Positions 21,901 to 35,800 of a stretch of 64,000 nt of DNA are shown one piece after another. The position numbers and the translations under genes are program-made. The notes beneath the pieces were generated by a model. That model was not told where the DNA came from, did not search any database, and saw only the letters and a program-made list of their open reading frames with translations. Positions within the stretch are counted from its first letter, which is position 1. Every line of letters begins with the position of its first letter. Source of the stretch: Ascarosepion bandense (taxonomy: Eukaryota > Mollusca > Cephalopoda > Sepiida > Sepiidae). The stretch is taken from positions 1,392,001-1,456,000 of the forward strand of contig JBBBDQ010001185.1 in NCBI GenBank assembly GCA_037127315.1. Direction: 5' to 3'.

Positions 21901-24756
21901 CTGAATAGGCTGATGTGAACCAAGGAGAAGAGTGTAGTTTCACCTGTTTTTGTACCTTGTAAATACAAGAAGGTACAAAAACATTGATGTCGGTTTAATC
22001 CAAGAAAAACTCTGTGGAACACTTCTAGGAAGGTTAGAATATCAATTCAAGGGGCGTCTTGAAGAAAGTACTGAAATGAATCCCCACCAATATGCTGTTA
22101 ATAGAAAGAAGTCTTGTGAATAAGAGATTGCTTTCTACTAGATGACTCAAAAGCAATACTACAGTGTGATCCAAATTGTCAAAAGGACAAAGTTGTGATG
22201 CTTGACAAGAGTTAGGAGAGAAGGTAAGGAACAAATCAAGTAAAGAAGAATGTTGATATATTCTAGAATAATTAGTTTAAGCATGTCTTTGATTCTCATT
22301 ATTAGCTAAGTTATCGACATTTTATTTTATTGTACTTTGCATGTGCAGGTAATGTCATTAGAAAGAAATCAGTGTTGATTTTGTCAAGAGATTGAATGAA
22401 TTCACAGGTTAAAGATAAGAAAAATATTAATTTTCTGTCAGTAAATAATAAATGCTTTGATTGTGTCACATGGCTCTAAGGACCAATTACATTCTGTCAT
22501 GTTTATTTTAAGTTGCTCTCTTGCTTTTTTAAACTGTTATGTTTCATATTCTGTGGCTGTTTCTCAGTATGGATAAATGATTTTTGTCTCATCAAAATCA
22601 GTAATTGGTTCAATAACAACCAAGAATTTATACATTATTTATGATTACCAGTTGTAAGTTTATAAAAGATGATAAAAAAAAAAAGACAGTCTTAATTATT
22701 ATGAATGCAAAAGGATCCTTTTGTGTTGCATAACTCATATAGATGGCCTTATTCCAGAAATTTATTTACTTTTGCTTTGGTAAATAATCCAGACTTACTG
22801 ATCAGTTAAAAAAAGACCAAAAATAAAAAAAATAAACACTTTGCTGGGGTTACTTCATACTGACAAAAAACAATATCTCTATTTTGCTTTAGTTAAAACA
22901 AACAAAACCTCTGAAAAGCCATTGTTCCAATACAAGAAAATCACTTTTCTTATTGAAAAATGATGTATAAAGGAGTACTGAAAGTTTTCAGTTCAATCCA
23001 CTTTTCAAGATCTGGTAAAATGACCACACATCAAATTTTTTTGGTCTCTCCCTCATAGTTTGATGTTGATATGAGAAGTAATCTGTTCATAAGTCTTTAA
23101 AATTGATCATGGTTGGAAGTGTTATTTAATATTTAAAAGTGATATATTAATAAAGATAAGGATAAATGTATTTGAATGAAAAACTTTCATGTATTGATTT
23201 ATGAAAAAATTGTGGATTTAAAATTGGGAAAACATTTAAATTAGATAAACTTTATTCACTTGGCCAGTATACTATAATTTATGGAATATGATAGGTTGTT
23301 TTTTTTTTTTTGTTTTTTTAATTGTATATATTGATTTTAGTTGACATGCCTCTCAATTTCATATGATTAATAGAGAATAACACTTCACTCAATAAGTCCT
23401 GGACCTAATATATATAGATAGTGCCACTTATAAAAAATCCATATCATTTTTATGAAGTACTAACCTTCAAATGGCACATGACAAAATTTGGGCCCAATTA
23501 GATTATTAGCTTACAAATTACAGTTATTTAAGTGAAGCTACTGTAGCAAATTTTCAAAACAATGGAAAAATCTGAATTTCGTGTGTTGATAAAGCATTGC
23601 TTTCTGATGGGGGGGGGAATACTGTTCAAGCAAAGAAATGGCTTGGTAAGTGTTATTTGGACTTTGCGTCATTGAAAACAATGGTTAAATGCAATTGTAC
23701 AGACACAAATGATGTTGAAAGCTCGGCTCGCTCAAAAACAGCAGTTGTCCTGAAAAACACCAAAAAATTCTACGAACTCATTTTGGCTGATTGTTAATTG
23801 AAGTTGCATGAGATAGCAGAGGAGTTGAACATATCAGAAGGCAGTATATTCACCATTTTGCATGAATATTTGTCAATGAGAAAGCTGTGTTCAAAGTGGG
23901 TGCCGCATTTGCTCATAGTCGATCAAAAACAACAATGTGTCAACTGTTTCAATGCAACAAGAAGTTTTTGTGTAAATATGTGACACTGGATGAAACATAG
24001 ATTCACCACGTCACTCTGGGATCAAATCGGCAGTCAGCTGAGTGGACAGTAGTGAGTGAAAGCTGTCCAAAGTGACCAAAGATGCAAACATCAGCAGATA
24101 AGGTTTTGGCCACCGGATGTGCAAGGTATTTTGTTCATCGATTACCTTGAGAAAGGAAAAACCATCAATAAGCAAATATTATACAGCATTATTGGTGTGT
24201 TTGAAGGAAGAAATCACCAAAAAACTGTCACAAATGAAGAAGTGATCTTTTACCAAGACAACACGCCGTGTCACAAGTCAACCACAGTGATAGCAAAACT
24301 TCATGAATTGCACTTTGAATTTCTTCCGATCCACCCTATTCTCCAGACCTGGTCCTCATTGACTACTGGCTTTTTGCAGACCTCAAAAAAAATGCTCCAG
24401 GGAAAGACATTTGGCTCCAATGAAGAAGTGATATTAGAAATTGAGGCATATTTTGAGGCCAAAGACAAACCGTTCTACAAAAAAGCATCAAATTATTAGA
24501 GAAGCATTGGAATCAGCTTATTACCTTAGAAGGAGAGTGTTGATGAATAAAGTCGAATTTTATGTAAAAGTTGTTGCTTTATTAGTTAGGCCCAGGATTT
24601 GTTGAGTGATGTTACATTTTAAAAGTTAAATTTTCTTAAGCATTTTGTAAATTACATATACTCATAGATGGAAAGTTAAAAATGGTGCTTAAAATTGAAA
24701 ACATTTCTCAGCCAAAACTTAATGTTTTTAATGTTTAACCTATTTAAAGATGTCTG

Positions 24757-24798
<42 letters not shown>

Positions 24799-25517
24799 GT
24801 TCGCTTTTTGTGGTTAATGTGTTCCAAGACCTAAGTGAAGTACGGACACAATATCTATTTTAGTATTTAGCTCTATTTTAGCCTATATAAACCCACCTCA
24901 TACTGATAGTAACCCAACCTCCTATCTGTATTACCCTTTCCCACCTAGTAAAATATTGGTTTACAGTACAGTAGTAACTATTGCACATGACTGTGCACAC
25001 TTGTAAAATACAGTATGCACATATTGCACAAATGTTACAAAAACATAAGTTATGTAACCCTATGTAATTCAGAAGTGTGACAAAGACACATATGTTACAA
25101 AAACTTCTTTTGCTACGTAGAAATTTAGTGACATTCATAAACAGTTAAACACTATAGTGAGTTGTGTACGGTCTCGTAGGTAGACTACACAAGAAGATGA
25201 GACCCATTGTGTTTGCCAGCCATAGAACTATTTCCAGTGTGTATGTTGTGTGTGTTTTTTGTTTTTTTGTTTTTTTTTGTAAAATGGTGTAATATACTTT
25301 ATTATTTATGTATTTTTTTTTTACTGTTTTTCACTGTTTTCACCTTTTCTGATGATAAAATACTTATTTTGCTATTAAATACATTAAAATGATGAATTTT
25401 TATGATTTTTCCACTTTTTGCAGTTTTTCTGCAATTATTGCAAAATTATATATTTTTAAAAGCTAATGAGACTGCGAAAGATGAGGCATGAAATGGTGAG
25501 GGAACACACACACACAC

Positions 25518-25564
<47 letters not shown>

Positions 25565-28500
25565 GTGTGTGTGTGATGTTATAGGATATGCAAGATATTC
25601 AGTGGATCATCTGTTTAAATATTACTTATGATTGCGCTTTTATTTTTATGCCATTTGCACTTATTTGATGATAAAAATAACTTTAGAAATATCAGATATT
25701 TGATAAGAAATTAGAAACTTTGCATTAATATACATTTTTCAAACATACAAAATTTTTGTCATCTTAGCCTCAGAGCAGACTTGTGAAAGTATATCATACT
25801 GTAGTGGATAAATATTGAAATAAAAACTTAGAGTTGAACTAAAAATGTGAAGATCAACATCTTTCCAGCTGCTTAAAAAATGATGCTATATTTATTATAT
25901 GGTTTTTGATATGACAACATATACTGCATATGTAAAAAAAGTTATGTTGCATATTGCTTCGACCTTTACACTAGAACTGAACATATATACAGAAGTGATT
26001 TTATTCATAAAAGTAAAAGTATTGCTCACTTCTATTTTGGGTTTTGTATATAATTTGTGCCAGTTTTTATTAGTGAGAAAGCAAGGGTTACCATTAGTTA
26101 AAAATTGGACAGTTTTATCTTATTTAAACTAGTTGTATCAACAACGTTTGCATTGTAGAAACTGCATCTATGATATAAATTTTCTAAGAAATACTAATAA
26201 ATTTGGGATGACTGCTACTTTATTTCATCTTGTCATTAATAGATCTTTGACATTGTTATATTTTTGTGAATGAAACATGTAGAAAGGTTTGAATTGTGAA
26301 TAATAATAAAGAATTAAATATAATGATAAAAAATAATAATAAAGACAAATGGAACAATGTTAATCAAATTAAATGATGGGAGAGGCCTGTGATGTTAATT
26401 TACTAATTTATATGTTTATGTTAATTTACTAAAGAGAGTGGTTTACTGTAAGTTTTCTGTTATAAGTAACATTGTAAATCATCCTACTCATATCAAGTCA
26501 TTCTTTGTATAAACTGTGGCTTTTTATAACTTCATGATACAAAAATACATCAATATTGTTCTCAAATCTGACTTGCTGCATCAGTTCACATCGATTTATA
26601 TATTTATAACTTAAAAGTATAATTTTTAAAGAAAATCCTGTTCATGCCAGTGATGCCATATTATGATCATTTTTTTTTTTTTTAACAATTTTTCACTTTC
26701 TTCATTAAAATGACTTCAAAGTAGATGTGCTTTTTTTCTGATCTTGTTCAAGCAATAATCTATTAATTAGTAGACCATTTTTATTCAGATTAAGAAATAA
26801 CAATGCATTGAGGTCAGTATATTTTTTAATTTTAGTACAATGTCTTGTTTGTATGTTCACACCTACTTAATATTCATATTACTTAACGATGGTTAAATTG
26901 TTGTCTAAATTATGCAAAAATGAAAATAACACTGACATCTCATTTTTAACAGATATAATTACCAAAATTACACAAAAATATCTAAAAAATACTAAAGAGG
27001 AAATTTGTTCAATAAAATTGACATTAACATCAACCATGACCTCCAGATGGCTTTGGAATCTCCTGCCTCTCTTCTGGACAATCTCCTTGTTTAAGTTGGT
27101 GAATGCTACCATAATTCTTGCCTTCAGTTCAACTTTGGTATTACAAAGAGTTTTGTTGGTCTCTCAGTCAACTGCATTCCACATATAATAACCAAGAGCG
27201 TTGCAGTCTGGGGCCAAATTTAAGGGGTAATGTGGCTGCAGAAATTGTCTGACAGCCATGACTAGGTTCTCTTGCTTGTGTGGCATAATTCAGTCCTGTT
27301 ACCAGACATAGTGTCTTCCAACAGCCACCCTCTTGACCCAGGACAGCACTACTTCCTCAAGTCATTTGATGTAGGCCTCTGTGTTGAATGTGAATGTTTG
27401 TGAGTTCATTTATCAGAATGATCAGTGAGTTTTCCAATCTGCTGTACCTTCATAATCAACATTACTCATTCAACTCTTTCTGAATCCTCTGCACTGTCCT
27501 CAGACTGACAAACACTCTGAAATATTCATATTGGAGCTTCTAACAAAAATGGCATGCAGTAAAGCATGCTGTTCCCAAATTTCTGGAGGAGTGAATTGCA
27601 TCATGGTTCTCTTTTTCTCACAGTGAGACCCTATGATACTATGTAGGTGACAAAATCAAAACACAATGTGCATATCCAAAATTAACAATTTAAAATGGCG
27701 ACAATTTACTCATCGCACCCTGTATACATAGCTTAAATTTCATCTGTAAAGAACTTTTGCAAAATTATGTATAAATTATCAAAAATGGATGCATACTGTA
27801 TCAAACATGTTTTATGGCTTACTTAAGGGAATAGTATTAAAAAATTTAAATATTTTCATTTAGATTTACATATTAAATGTTTTTTTTTAAATCAAGCTTT
27901 TCAAAATTTTCTTTCATTTCGTGCTTTTTTTATTTACTTGAAATCATTTACATTTCTTATATACTAAATAGTACACCATACTTCAGCAAGTTTTGTAAAT
28001 TTAGCTTAAATAATGATTATTATTTTCATTTTTTTTAAATATGTCTTGTTAATGAGAAATATTTGAAAAGATGTAAAAGTGATGTTCGTGGATGCTTATT
28101 AAAATAAAACCATTAAATACTGACTGTAATCCAAAGGGGCAGTTGCACGGTTTTTAATTTTTAATCAAATTTGTCATAATTCTACTTTCAGGTTTCTCAC
28201 TTGCTTTTCATTCGTTTGTTTGTGTTTTGTTTGTTTTTTTCCTCTACTTTCAGATTGGTGTTTGTCGAGAGCAAGTGCGTTTGAAGAAAACGGCTTTCTC
28301 TCAATAGGTAGGACTTGAATTAATGATCTACGTTAATTAGTCCTTACACCATTGTCTTTGTTCATTATCTCAATACTTTTCTTTCTCTTTTATAAGTGGC
28401 CTGAATTTAAACAAAAATAGAATTGTAAAAATTAAAACCTAATAAATTCTTTAAATTGATGTGATCTGTTATTTTTGCTCAGTGTAATGTTGCTTTTAGT

Positions 28501-28736
28501 TCAGTTAAATATAAAATGGCAACTTTTAACACTTTAAAATGTTGCTTGTAAAAAATATTTGCAAAATATTTTGCTAAGGACTATCAAATTTTTTAATTTC
28601 TTTTTCTAATTTGATTATACTGAATTGTCTCTTCATAATCTTGAATGAGACTTGATAAAATTGTATATCAATACGCACCTTTTTATTTTTTTATCTACCC
28701 TTTGGTGATTAAGATCAATCTCATTGCTTGCTGTAG

Positions 28737-28768
<32 letters not shown>

Positions 28769-31700
28769 AGAGAGTTGTTGACTTAGGTTTAATAATTACC
28801 AAAATACTTAAGGCATATATTAATGAAAGAATTTAACCTAAACAAAGCAAACTTGAGATCTCATTCTTTTAGATTTGTAAGGTTTTGCCTATTCTTTATG
28901 TTGATAATAGAAAGATGTAAAGAATTATGCAACACTTTTCATAAGCAACATAAAAGCCATAACCAAGTTTTGTATGATGGTTTCTCTATAAGTAAGAACT
29001 AATAATCAACCCTTTTGTTTTCATTTTATATTTTTGTTGATTATTTAATGATGTTATAATCCATTTGAGACATATTTTTAACTATTATTACTACAATATT
29101 ATTGCCAATGTGACATTCATTTCAAAATCATTTGATCTGATAATGTTACTCCAGCAACTGTAACATGAACTGGGATATAGACAGAACTTCTCTAATTTCT
29201 GTTTTATTGCTCATGGTTGACTTTTTTTTTCTTTTATGATAACAGCTGGTATTCTAATGAATGTAGAATTTTTAGAGTAGTATATTTGTCATCTGTGACC
29301 TGTTAAGCATCCTGGTTATGATGACAAACTACGTTAGAGTCCTGAGTGTGATGTTAAAGTAGCACCTGTCAGGGTCCCATCTATGGGCAAATAGTTAACC
29401 CCCAAACTGAGGTCAATACACTATGAAAATTTAAAAATAGATTTTTATAGTAAAAATTAGAGCAATGCATTAAAAAAAAAATATTACCAGCAATACATTT
29501 GACTCTCTGAAAAAACCCTCTTTATAAAAGTATGTCAATGAAACCCAATCTCCAAAAAGTACAATCTACAAATTTCTTACAAATAATATATATTCTATTC
29601 ATACAAACCTATCTTAAAAATCTTGTTGGCATTAAATAATCCATTGAGGTTGATATGCTGTAAAACAAATTAAACCCATCTTCTATTCAGATATTAATGG
29701 AAGTAGACCTATTTGGTAATTGATACAATAAATAACTTGCAGTTTAAGAATAACAACCATTTTCTATGATAATTTATATAATGAAGCATTGTTCTATATC
29801 AATAGAGAAAATTGGGTTTGAATATTTACCTTGGGTTAGTATATAGTTAGCTCAACAAAACTTAATCTTTCATTCATTTTAAACTTTTTTCTAATAAGTC
29901 TAATTTTATGTAAAATGCCTGCTTTTAGAACATACTTTTACGATGTGTGTAATCATATTTTGTTTCGATTTTGGTAAGTTTTTTTTTTGTATATTCAACT
30001 CTTAAACCCAAATGTTTCTTTTTTTTTTTCTTTTATTAAATTATACATATGTTTTTTTTTTTTTATAGTTAGTCTACAAGATTAAATACCATGAACTCCT
30101 GTATATTGTGTCATGGAAAGTATTGTGCTTTTAAGATAGTAGTTTGTGTATGCTGGTCTTGCAAGCTATTAATTTGATTCTGTTTTCATTCAAAAGTGCT
30201 TAAAAATACCTTTAAATTATTCGCTGTATTATATTGGTATGTGCCAGACTACTGTCGAATTTGATAGAAATAGCAATTTTAGTGTTGCTCAATTAGCAAG
30301 AAACCTAAATTTTCTTGAAAAGTACACAGAAAAATAAGTTCTGCATATCTCTAATTTTGGTTTCTGAAAAATCTAATCTTAGTGTCACCTTCGCCATTTA
30401 AATGCTAGTAAGAGAATTGATCTATCCTTATGAAAACAAAGTTTATGCTGTGTGCATAATTGATAATGAGTAGAAAACCTTTAGTGCTTATTTTATATAT
30501 GACCTTCAACCAAAGTATGTCGTCAGAAGCAGTAGTTTCAAGATTGCTCAATCACTACTTTTATATAAAAGCATTTTCTACCTCAATTTATTTTGTATTA
30601 AATTTTTCAAAGATTGCTTATTTTAGGAGACAAAGTTTTAGCAATAACCTTTTTGCTTTTATGATACTCTTTACTACTATTTTATAAAAGCCTTTATTTA
30701 TTTGTCAATCATAAAATAGCATATTAATAGGTTACTGGCTTAGGATGAGATTTTTTTTTCTTTAGTTTGATTTCTGGTTGGCATAAAAAAAAATACAGGG
30801 TGCAAGAAATGGTATGTCAGTTCCAACCTAGTTTTCTTTACCAATTACATTAATCTGACATTCTTTTCTTTGGTTATTTCTCTTACCATACCTTTCAACT
30901 CTGATCATGACATTATTAGGTATTTGAAAAGTAAAATTCCTTATATAAGATAGATAAAAATGAATGGAAATGTATTTTAATAATTAATGGCATAGTTGCT
31001 GTGATTAGCAATTACATCCTAACATGAAGATATTTTTCCCCACTCTTTACTGATAAAATTCTGAAGTTTTTGATGGAAAAATTTGTGAAACCAGATTTCA
31101 GGTTGCTTGTATATCTGAATGTTCTTGGTAGTAAGAAAATATTCAAGTGATCAAAAAAAAAAAAAGTAAAAACAAATAAAAAACTTGAAACTGCAAGATT
31201 CCTTGAGACTGGGGAGAATGGGGTAAAACTTTTCACCCTCCAAACTGTTTTAGTTGAGTTTGGTTCGTTGAGTGAGTGTTGCTTGCCTTGTATTATCGTA
31301 TTGACATGTAAAAGGATTACAATGCTGTGTATTTTTGTTATAATGTACATTCATTATCTTTGAGTTATTGATAAGTCTGTGGTGAAATTTTAAAGGACAA
31401 TACCCATCTTGGTTGTTGAGATTATTTTGATACAGGGAGATAACCATTGCTTTTGTATAGAGAGGTAACTATTGCTAAATTATTTCTGTCTCATGTCTAA
31501 CATTAACAATTCAATGAAGAATAGCAGGTAATTTCATTTCTAACCACTAAATTGTTGCAACATTCTACTTGATTCTCTGTCATAAGAAATTAAATTTCCT
31601 TACTTAGATTTCCTTCCAACTGAGATGTTTGCGTAAAGTTGAACATTATACATTGTTTCTATTTTTCTTGAATCTGTGGTGCTTTGATAAAAATGTTTAA

Positions 31701-32800
31701 CATATGTTTAAAAAAAATCAACCAAAGTAGTTAGTTTTTATTAAAAAGACCAGAGATTTATGTAGTATTAATAGTGAATATGGCACTCATTAAATGAGAT
31801 GCAGTATGAAAATAGATGTGAAACTAATAAAAACGGACTCATTATTTACTATTTTGATTTCATGCTAGTTACTTATTTCAACTGAACTTAGCATTAACTG
31901 CTTGGTCTATGATTGTTGAATGTTTTCTTATAAGGAAAATATTATCATTACTATATTTTCTCATAAAAACTGGTGTTACAGGTAACTGACAAATTGTTGG
32001 AAGGTATTTTTTTACCTAATGCCTAGAACAGCTAGTGGTAATTTGTAGGGTGCAGGTTTAGTGAGTAGAATGTGGGACAAAATTTCAGTACCTAACAGCA
32101 TCTGTTTTAGATTGATGATTTTTTTAATTTTTTAATTTTTTTTTTTAGCTTGAAGTTTTGTATTATCTCACAGCAAGACAGGCTCCTTTCTCTTTATAAC
32201 TGCTAGCTAAAATGTTTGCTGCATTTCATATATTAGTTGCATATCATGACAATTAGATTCTGGCATCATGTTCTGACTTGGTTGCAATAAATTAGAATAG
32301 ATTATTCTATTATAACAGCACTACCAAATAGTCATGTGAATCTTTTGAGAAAAAAGATTTTGTTATGAGAAGGTTGAGCAGGAAGTAAGTTTGTTGAAAC
32401 ACCCACTCAAAGCCACATTTTGATTATCATACAAAATTATTTTCCATCAATACAAAGGACTTCAAGATGTATGTCATTTGTAAACAAAAAAGCACATTGT
32501 AGCAAGTGTCAGACCATGCAAATTACTGATTAACATTCAAATGAGGGGATTCCTGCTTTTTTCTTCATTCTGGTAATTTGTACTGTACAAGCTACACTTG
32601 GCTTTGATCCTAACACCCAAGCATTTGTTTTTGGCTGAGCCTTCCACCCACTCCCCCAATCTTTGGCTACTGTCAATCTTTTATTGTCATTTGATCACTT
32701 GTGATTATGACCAGGATCATTTTGGATCTCCAGATAACCAGAAATAAATCTTTTTTGAAATAGATTGCATTGTCTATTTTGAAACTGATTCTAGCCTCCA

Positions 32801-32843
<43 letters not shown>

Positions 32844-35800
32844 CTTTAGCAAGGTATTTGCTGAATTTGAACATGGGGAACATAATGGTATATGTAATAA
32901 ACAGAATGGAATAATGTGGAAAAAAAACAACGTAAATCAATTTTACTGATGCAATACAAAAAACAAAAATGGTCACTTATTTTGTTTATAAGTAATAATA
33001 CAAATCTTTTGTATACCTCTCATACAATGTGCATTTTTTCTTACAAAATATATTTAAAATATCACCCTATACATAAATGTAAGCATTATATTTTGAGTTA
33101 GATCAACAAATACAATTGATTATTACCTTAGATAACCTTAGAATAAAACCCATCATGTGATTAATATGGCAGAAAATATAGTATGAAATGAAACAAAACT
33201 TGAAGCAATATAGTAAATATGTAAATTAAGGAATCGGCTATAGTCATAATGTTAAATAATAATATTGATATTGTGTAGTTTGATGTTCGCATAATACAAA
33301 CCATTAAGGGGAGAATATCTGATTGTAAACTGAACTTTAATTATTGAAATTTATGATTTTCACTTTTTTTTTTTTTTTTTTCACAAAAAAACACTTTGCA
33401 CTAGTTTAATTAACTTTTAATCACTCTCTTCTAAAAAATTAATTAAGCAAAGAAAGTGCAAAGAATAACATTGATTAAATAAATGATAAAAGTAGAGATT
33501 GATTCAGACCATTTATTATGTACTCTTTGACTACATTTTTTTTGCCAAGAATCTATGAAACTTCCTTACTATTTTAGAAAAAACCTCTTAACATCTTCAT
33601 CATTCATTGATTTGTAAAATTTAAAAATCATTATACTTCTAAATTTATTTCACAAAATTTGCTAAACAATTTCTTTTCTGTCATTTGTTGTTGTTTATCA
33701 GTTTGCATTTCTATTCTTCTGCAGAGAACTTGGAATTGAATATAAAATAGTTCAACGTTTTGACTTTGATTTGGATCTGATTAATTGGGCAGATGTGGTC
33801 ATTTCTGCTGGTGGTGATGGAACCTTTCTTTCTGCTGCCAGCAAAATCAAAAACCGAAACAAACCTCTCATTGGTATCAACACTGATCCTGCTAGGTGAA
33901 TATTCTTCTTCTAAAAAAAAAAACAAAAAAAAAACTTTGAAATTACTTTTAAACAGCTAATAATGACATTGCATCAATGTTTAACCTTTGTATCTGCAAG
34001 AAAAATGGTGTGTCAAAAAGACGTTTTTGCTCTTGACCCTGCTATTACTCTCTACTCTCTCAACAATATTTATAATTTTAAGATATATTTAGAATTCTAA
34101 TAAATCCTAAATATATGAATGTAGATTTGGTTTTTTTTGTTCTTGAGAATTGACAAGATTATAAAAATATGTGAACCAGCTACAATGCAATGTTTATCCT
34201 TTATCATTTTATAAAGAAATAAATATGAAAAATCTTTTTACTCATAAATTGATAAAAATGTTTGTGAACAAGAAAATTATACATAACGATGAAGTACTGT
34301 AATTATAAATTTTAAAATTTTCATTTGCTAAAATTAGCAAATGAAAGAAAACCTGGGAAATAGTTGAGAGTATCTCTTCCTCAAAACCAAACATTCTTTG
34401 AATTTTAAGTTTTAGGCAAGATCACAGATACTCAATATTTTAAGTGTGTAGCTCTTTATTCATTGGCTGGACAAAGTTTTTCTTACAGAAGGTATATAAT
34501 TTTTACTGAGTATTTCTATTGATTATAATTAATAAAAAGAAAATGTAATTTCCTTCTATTTCATCATAATTGTCATTAATAAAATTGATGTTATTGTTTG
34601 TAAATGTACTAAGTTGGAAAATTTTGTTGCATTTGAAGATAGAAAAGAAACAAATGCATCTTAATTGATGCATTTAAGAGAATATTTCTCCTGTTTATTG
34701 ATAACATAATCCCATCTATTTGGGAAATTATTGTTTCCTTGGGCATAAGGTTTTTCATGTTTCCATATCACTTTTATCTACTTCAAAATTAATATACTGT
34801 TTTCCCTCTAAAAATGTTGCAATGATCTGAAAATATGATAATCCCATGACGCAAGGTGTGGAGAGTAAAGGATTATTTTATCCAAGAAAGTTTTGGTAAC
34901 AATTCTACTCAATGAGAAGCTGAGATCAGTTCTTTAATTAAAATGAGAAGCAGCCAGATGACAAGAGACACATTAACCAAGTTTAGATATTTTTTCCAAA
35001 TTCATAAAGGTGTTTTATGCTAGAAGTATGACTTGTATTGAACTGTTTTGCTAATTCTCATGTTTGCTCATTTAGAATCATTATCTTTGTTTTTTAGACT
35101 TTGTACCACAATAAATTAAAAAATTGATACTTTTAGTCATATATCTGAGATATTATTTTATAAACTGAAAGTCACAGGACAGAAATTTAAATATATAGTG
35201 ATTATTTGTAAATTTTAGTAAAATCTGGTACAAAGCCACGGTAATGAGACACCCACTGATCACTCCCACTAAACATTGTGCTGTACAGGATTTTAAGAAA
35301 ATATTCTGAACAAAAATTATTAAATTTAGTTTTTTTCTTAAAATGTTTTTTTTTTCCTATGATAAATTCAAATTAATAATACAAACAGTTTTTAATTGTT
35401 TTTTCCCTTCCCATTACCTTTAGGTCAGAAGGTCATTTATGTTTACCAAAAAAGAAAGCCCAAGATCTCCCATCAATTCAAGAAACCTTTAATAAGATTA
35501 TTTCAGGAGACTTCAGGTAAGTTTTAAAGCTACATAACTACAAAATTGACAGTCCTCTTTGCTAAAAAGAATTTCAGTGCAGCTGTGTTTCTCACTTCAT
35601 ATTTCCATTATTATAAAGCATAGAAATGTTTTCTATTTCATAAACATTTTCTCATTTTGACATGTCCCACTCAGCTTTGTTATTTGTATGAAACTCAAAC
35701 CAAAACCATTAACTGCTAGTTTATTTCTAGATGTTATTGAGTTTATACAGAGTTACATGGAATCGGGGAAGTGTTCAAATTCAAATAGATTAAAAAAAAC

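Larger units (their letters stand above)
17470..22320 (-). mobile_element. Jockey/CR1-type LINE, copy A, split by two insertions
   Basis: An old - strand copy of the LINE family also seen at 19456 and 61260. From its 5' side: endonuclease (22300-22030, with DLFLTFSPNSCQ and LCPFDNLDHTV), linker and RT entry (about 21880-21493), then after copy B the RT from 19455 (CDGIPVIVLKKC) to 19149, then after the Helitron-like element the RT from 18632 to 17580. The tail is at about 17472-17515. The active-site region reads GIYVDVN instead of GIYADDT, so it is dead. Frame continuity across both insertions is exact. Confidence 0.88.
24613..26882. other. AT-rich intron sequence
   Basis: Holds microsatellites at 24761-24797 and 25504-25576; no exon or element recognised. 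Confidence 0.5.
17262..33724 (+). other. NADK2 intron, 16.5 kb, transposon-filled
   Basis: Holds the nested LINE/Helitron block (17470-22320), mariner copy 2 (23380-24612), a CAGGGTG-type mariner (26883-27722) and microsatellites at 24761, 25504, 28738 and 32802. The rest (22321-23379, 24613-26882, 27723-33724) shows no recognisable element apart from a small splice-flanked segment at 28254-28307. Confidence 0.85.
28308..33724. other. AT-rich intron sequence
   Basis: No further exon or element recognised. Microsatellites at 28738 and 32802, poly(T) near 30050 and 33365. Confidence 0.5.

Noticed and set aside
30794..30805. TACAGGGTGC, like the end of the second mariner family
   Set aside because: No inverse end or transposase piece found nearby.
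31012..31350. 112-codon open frame on the - strand
   Set aside because: AT-rich intronic sequence with no motif; looks like chance.
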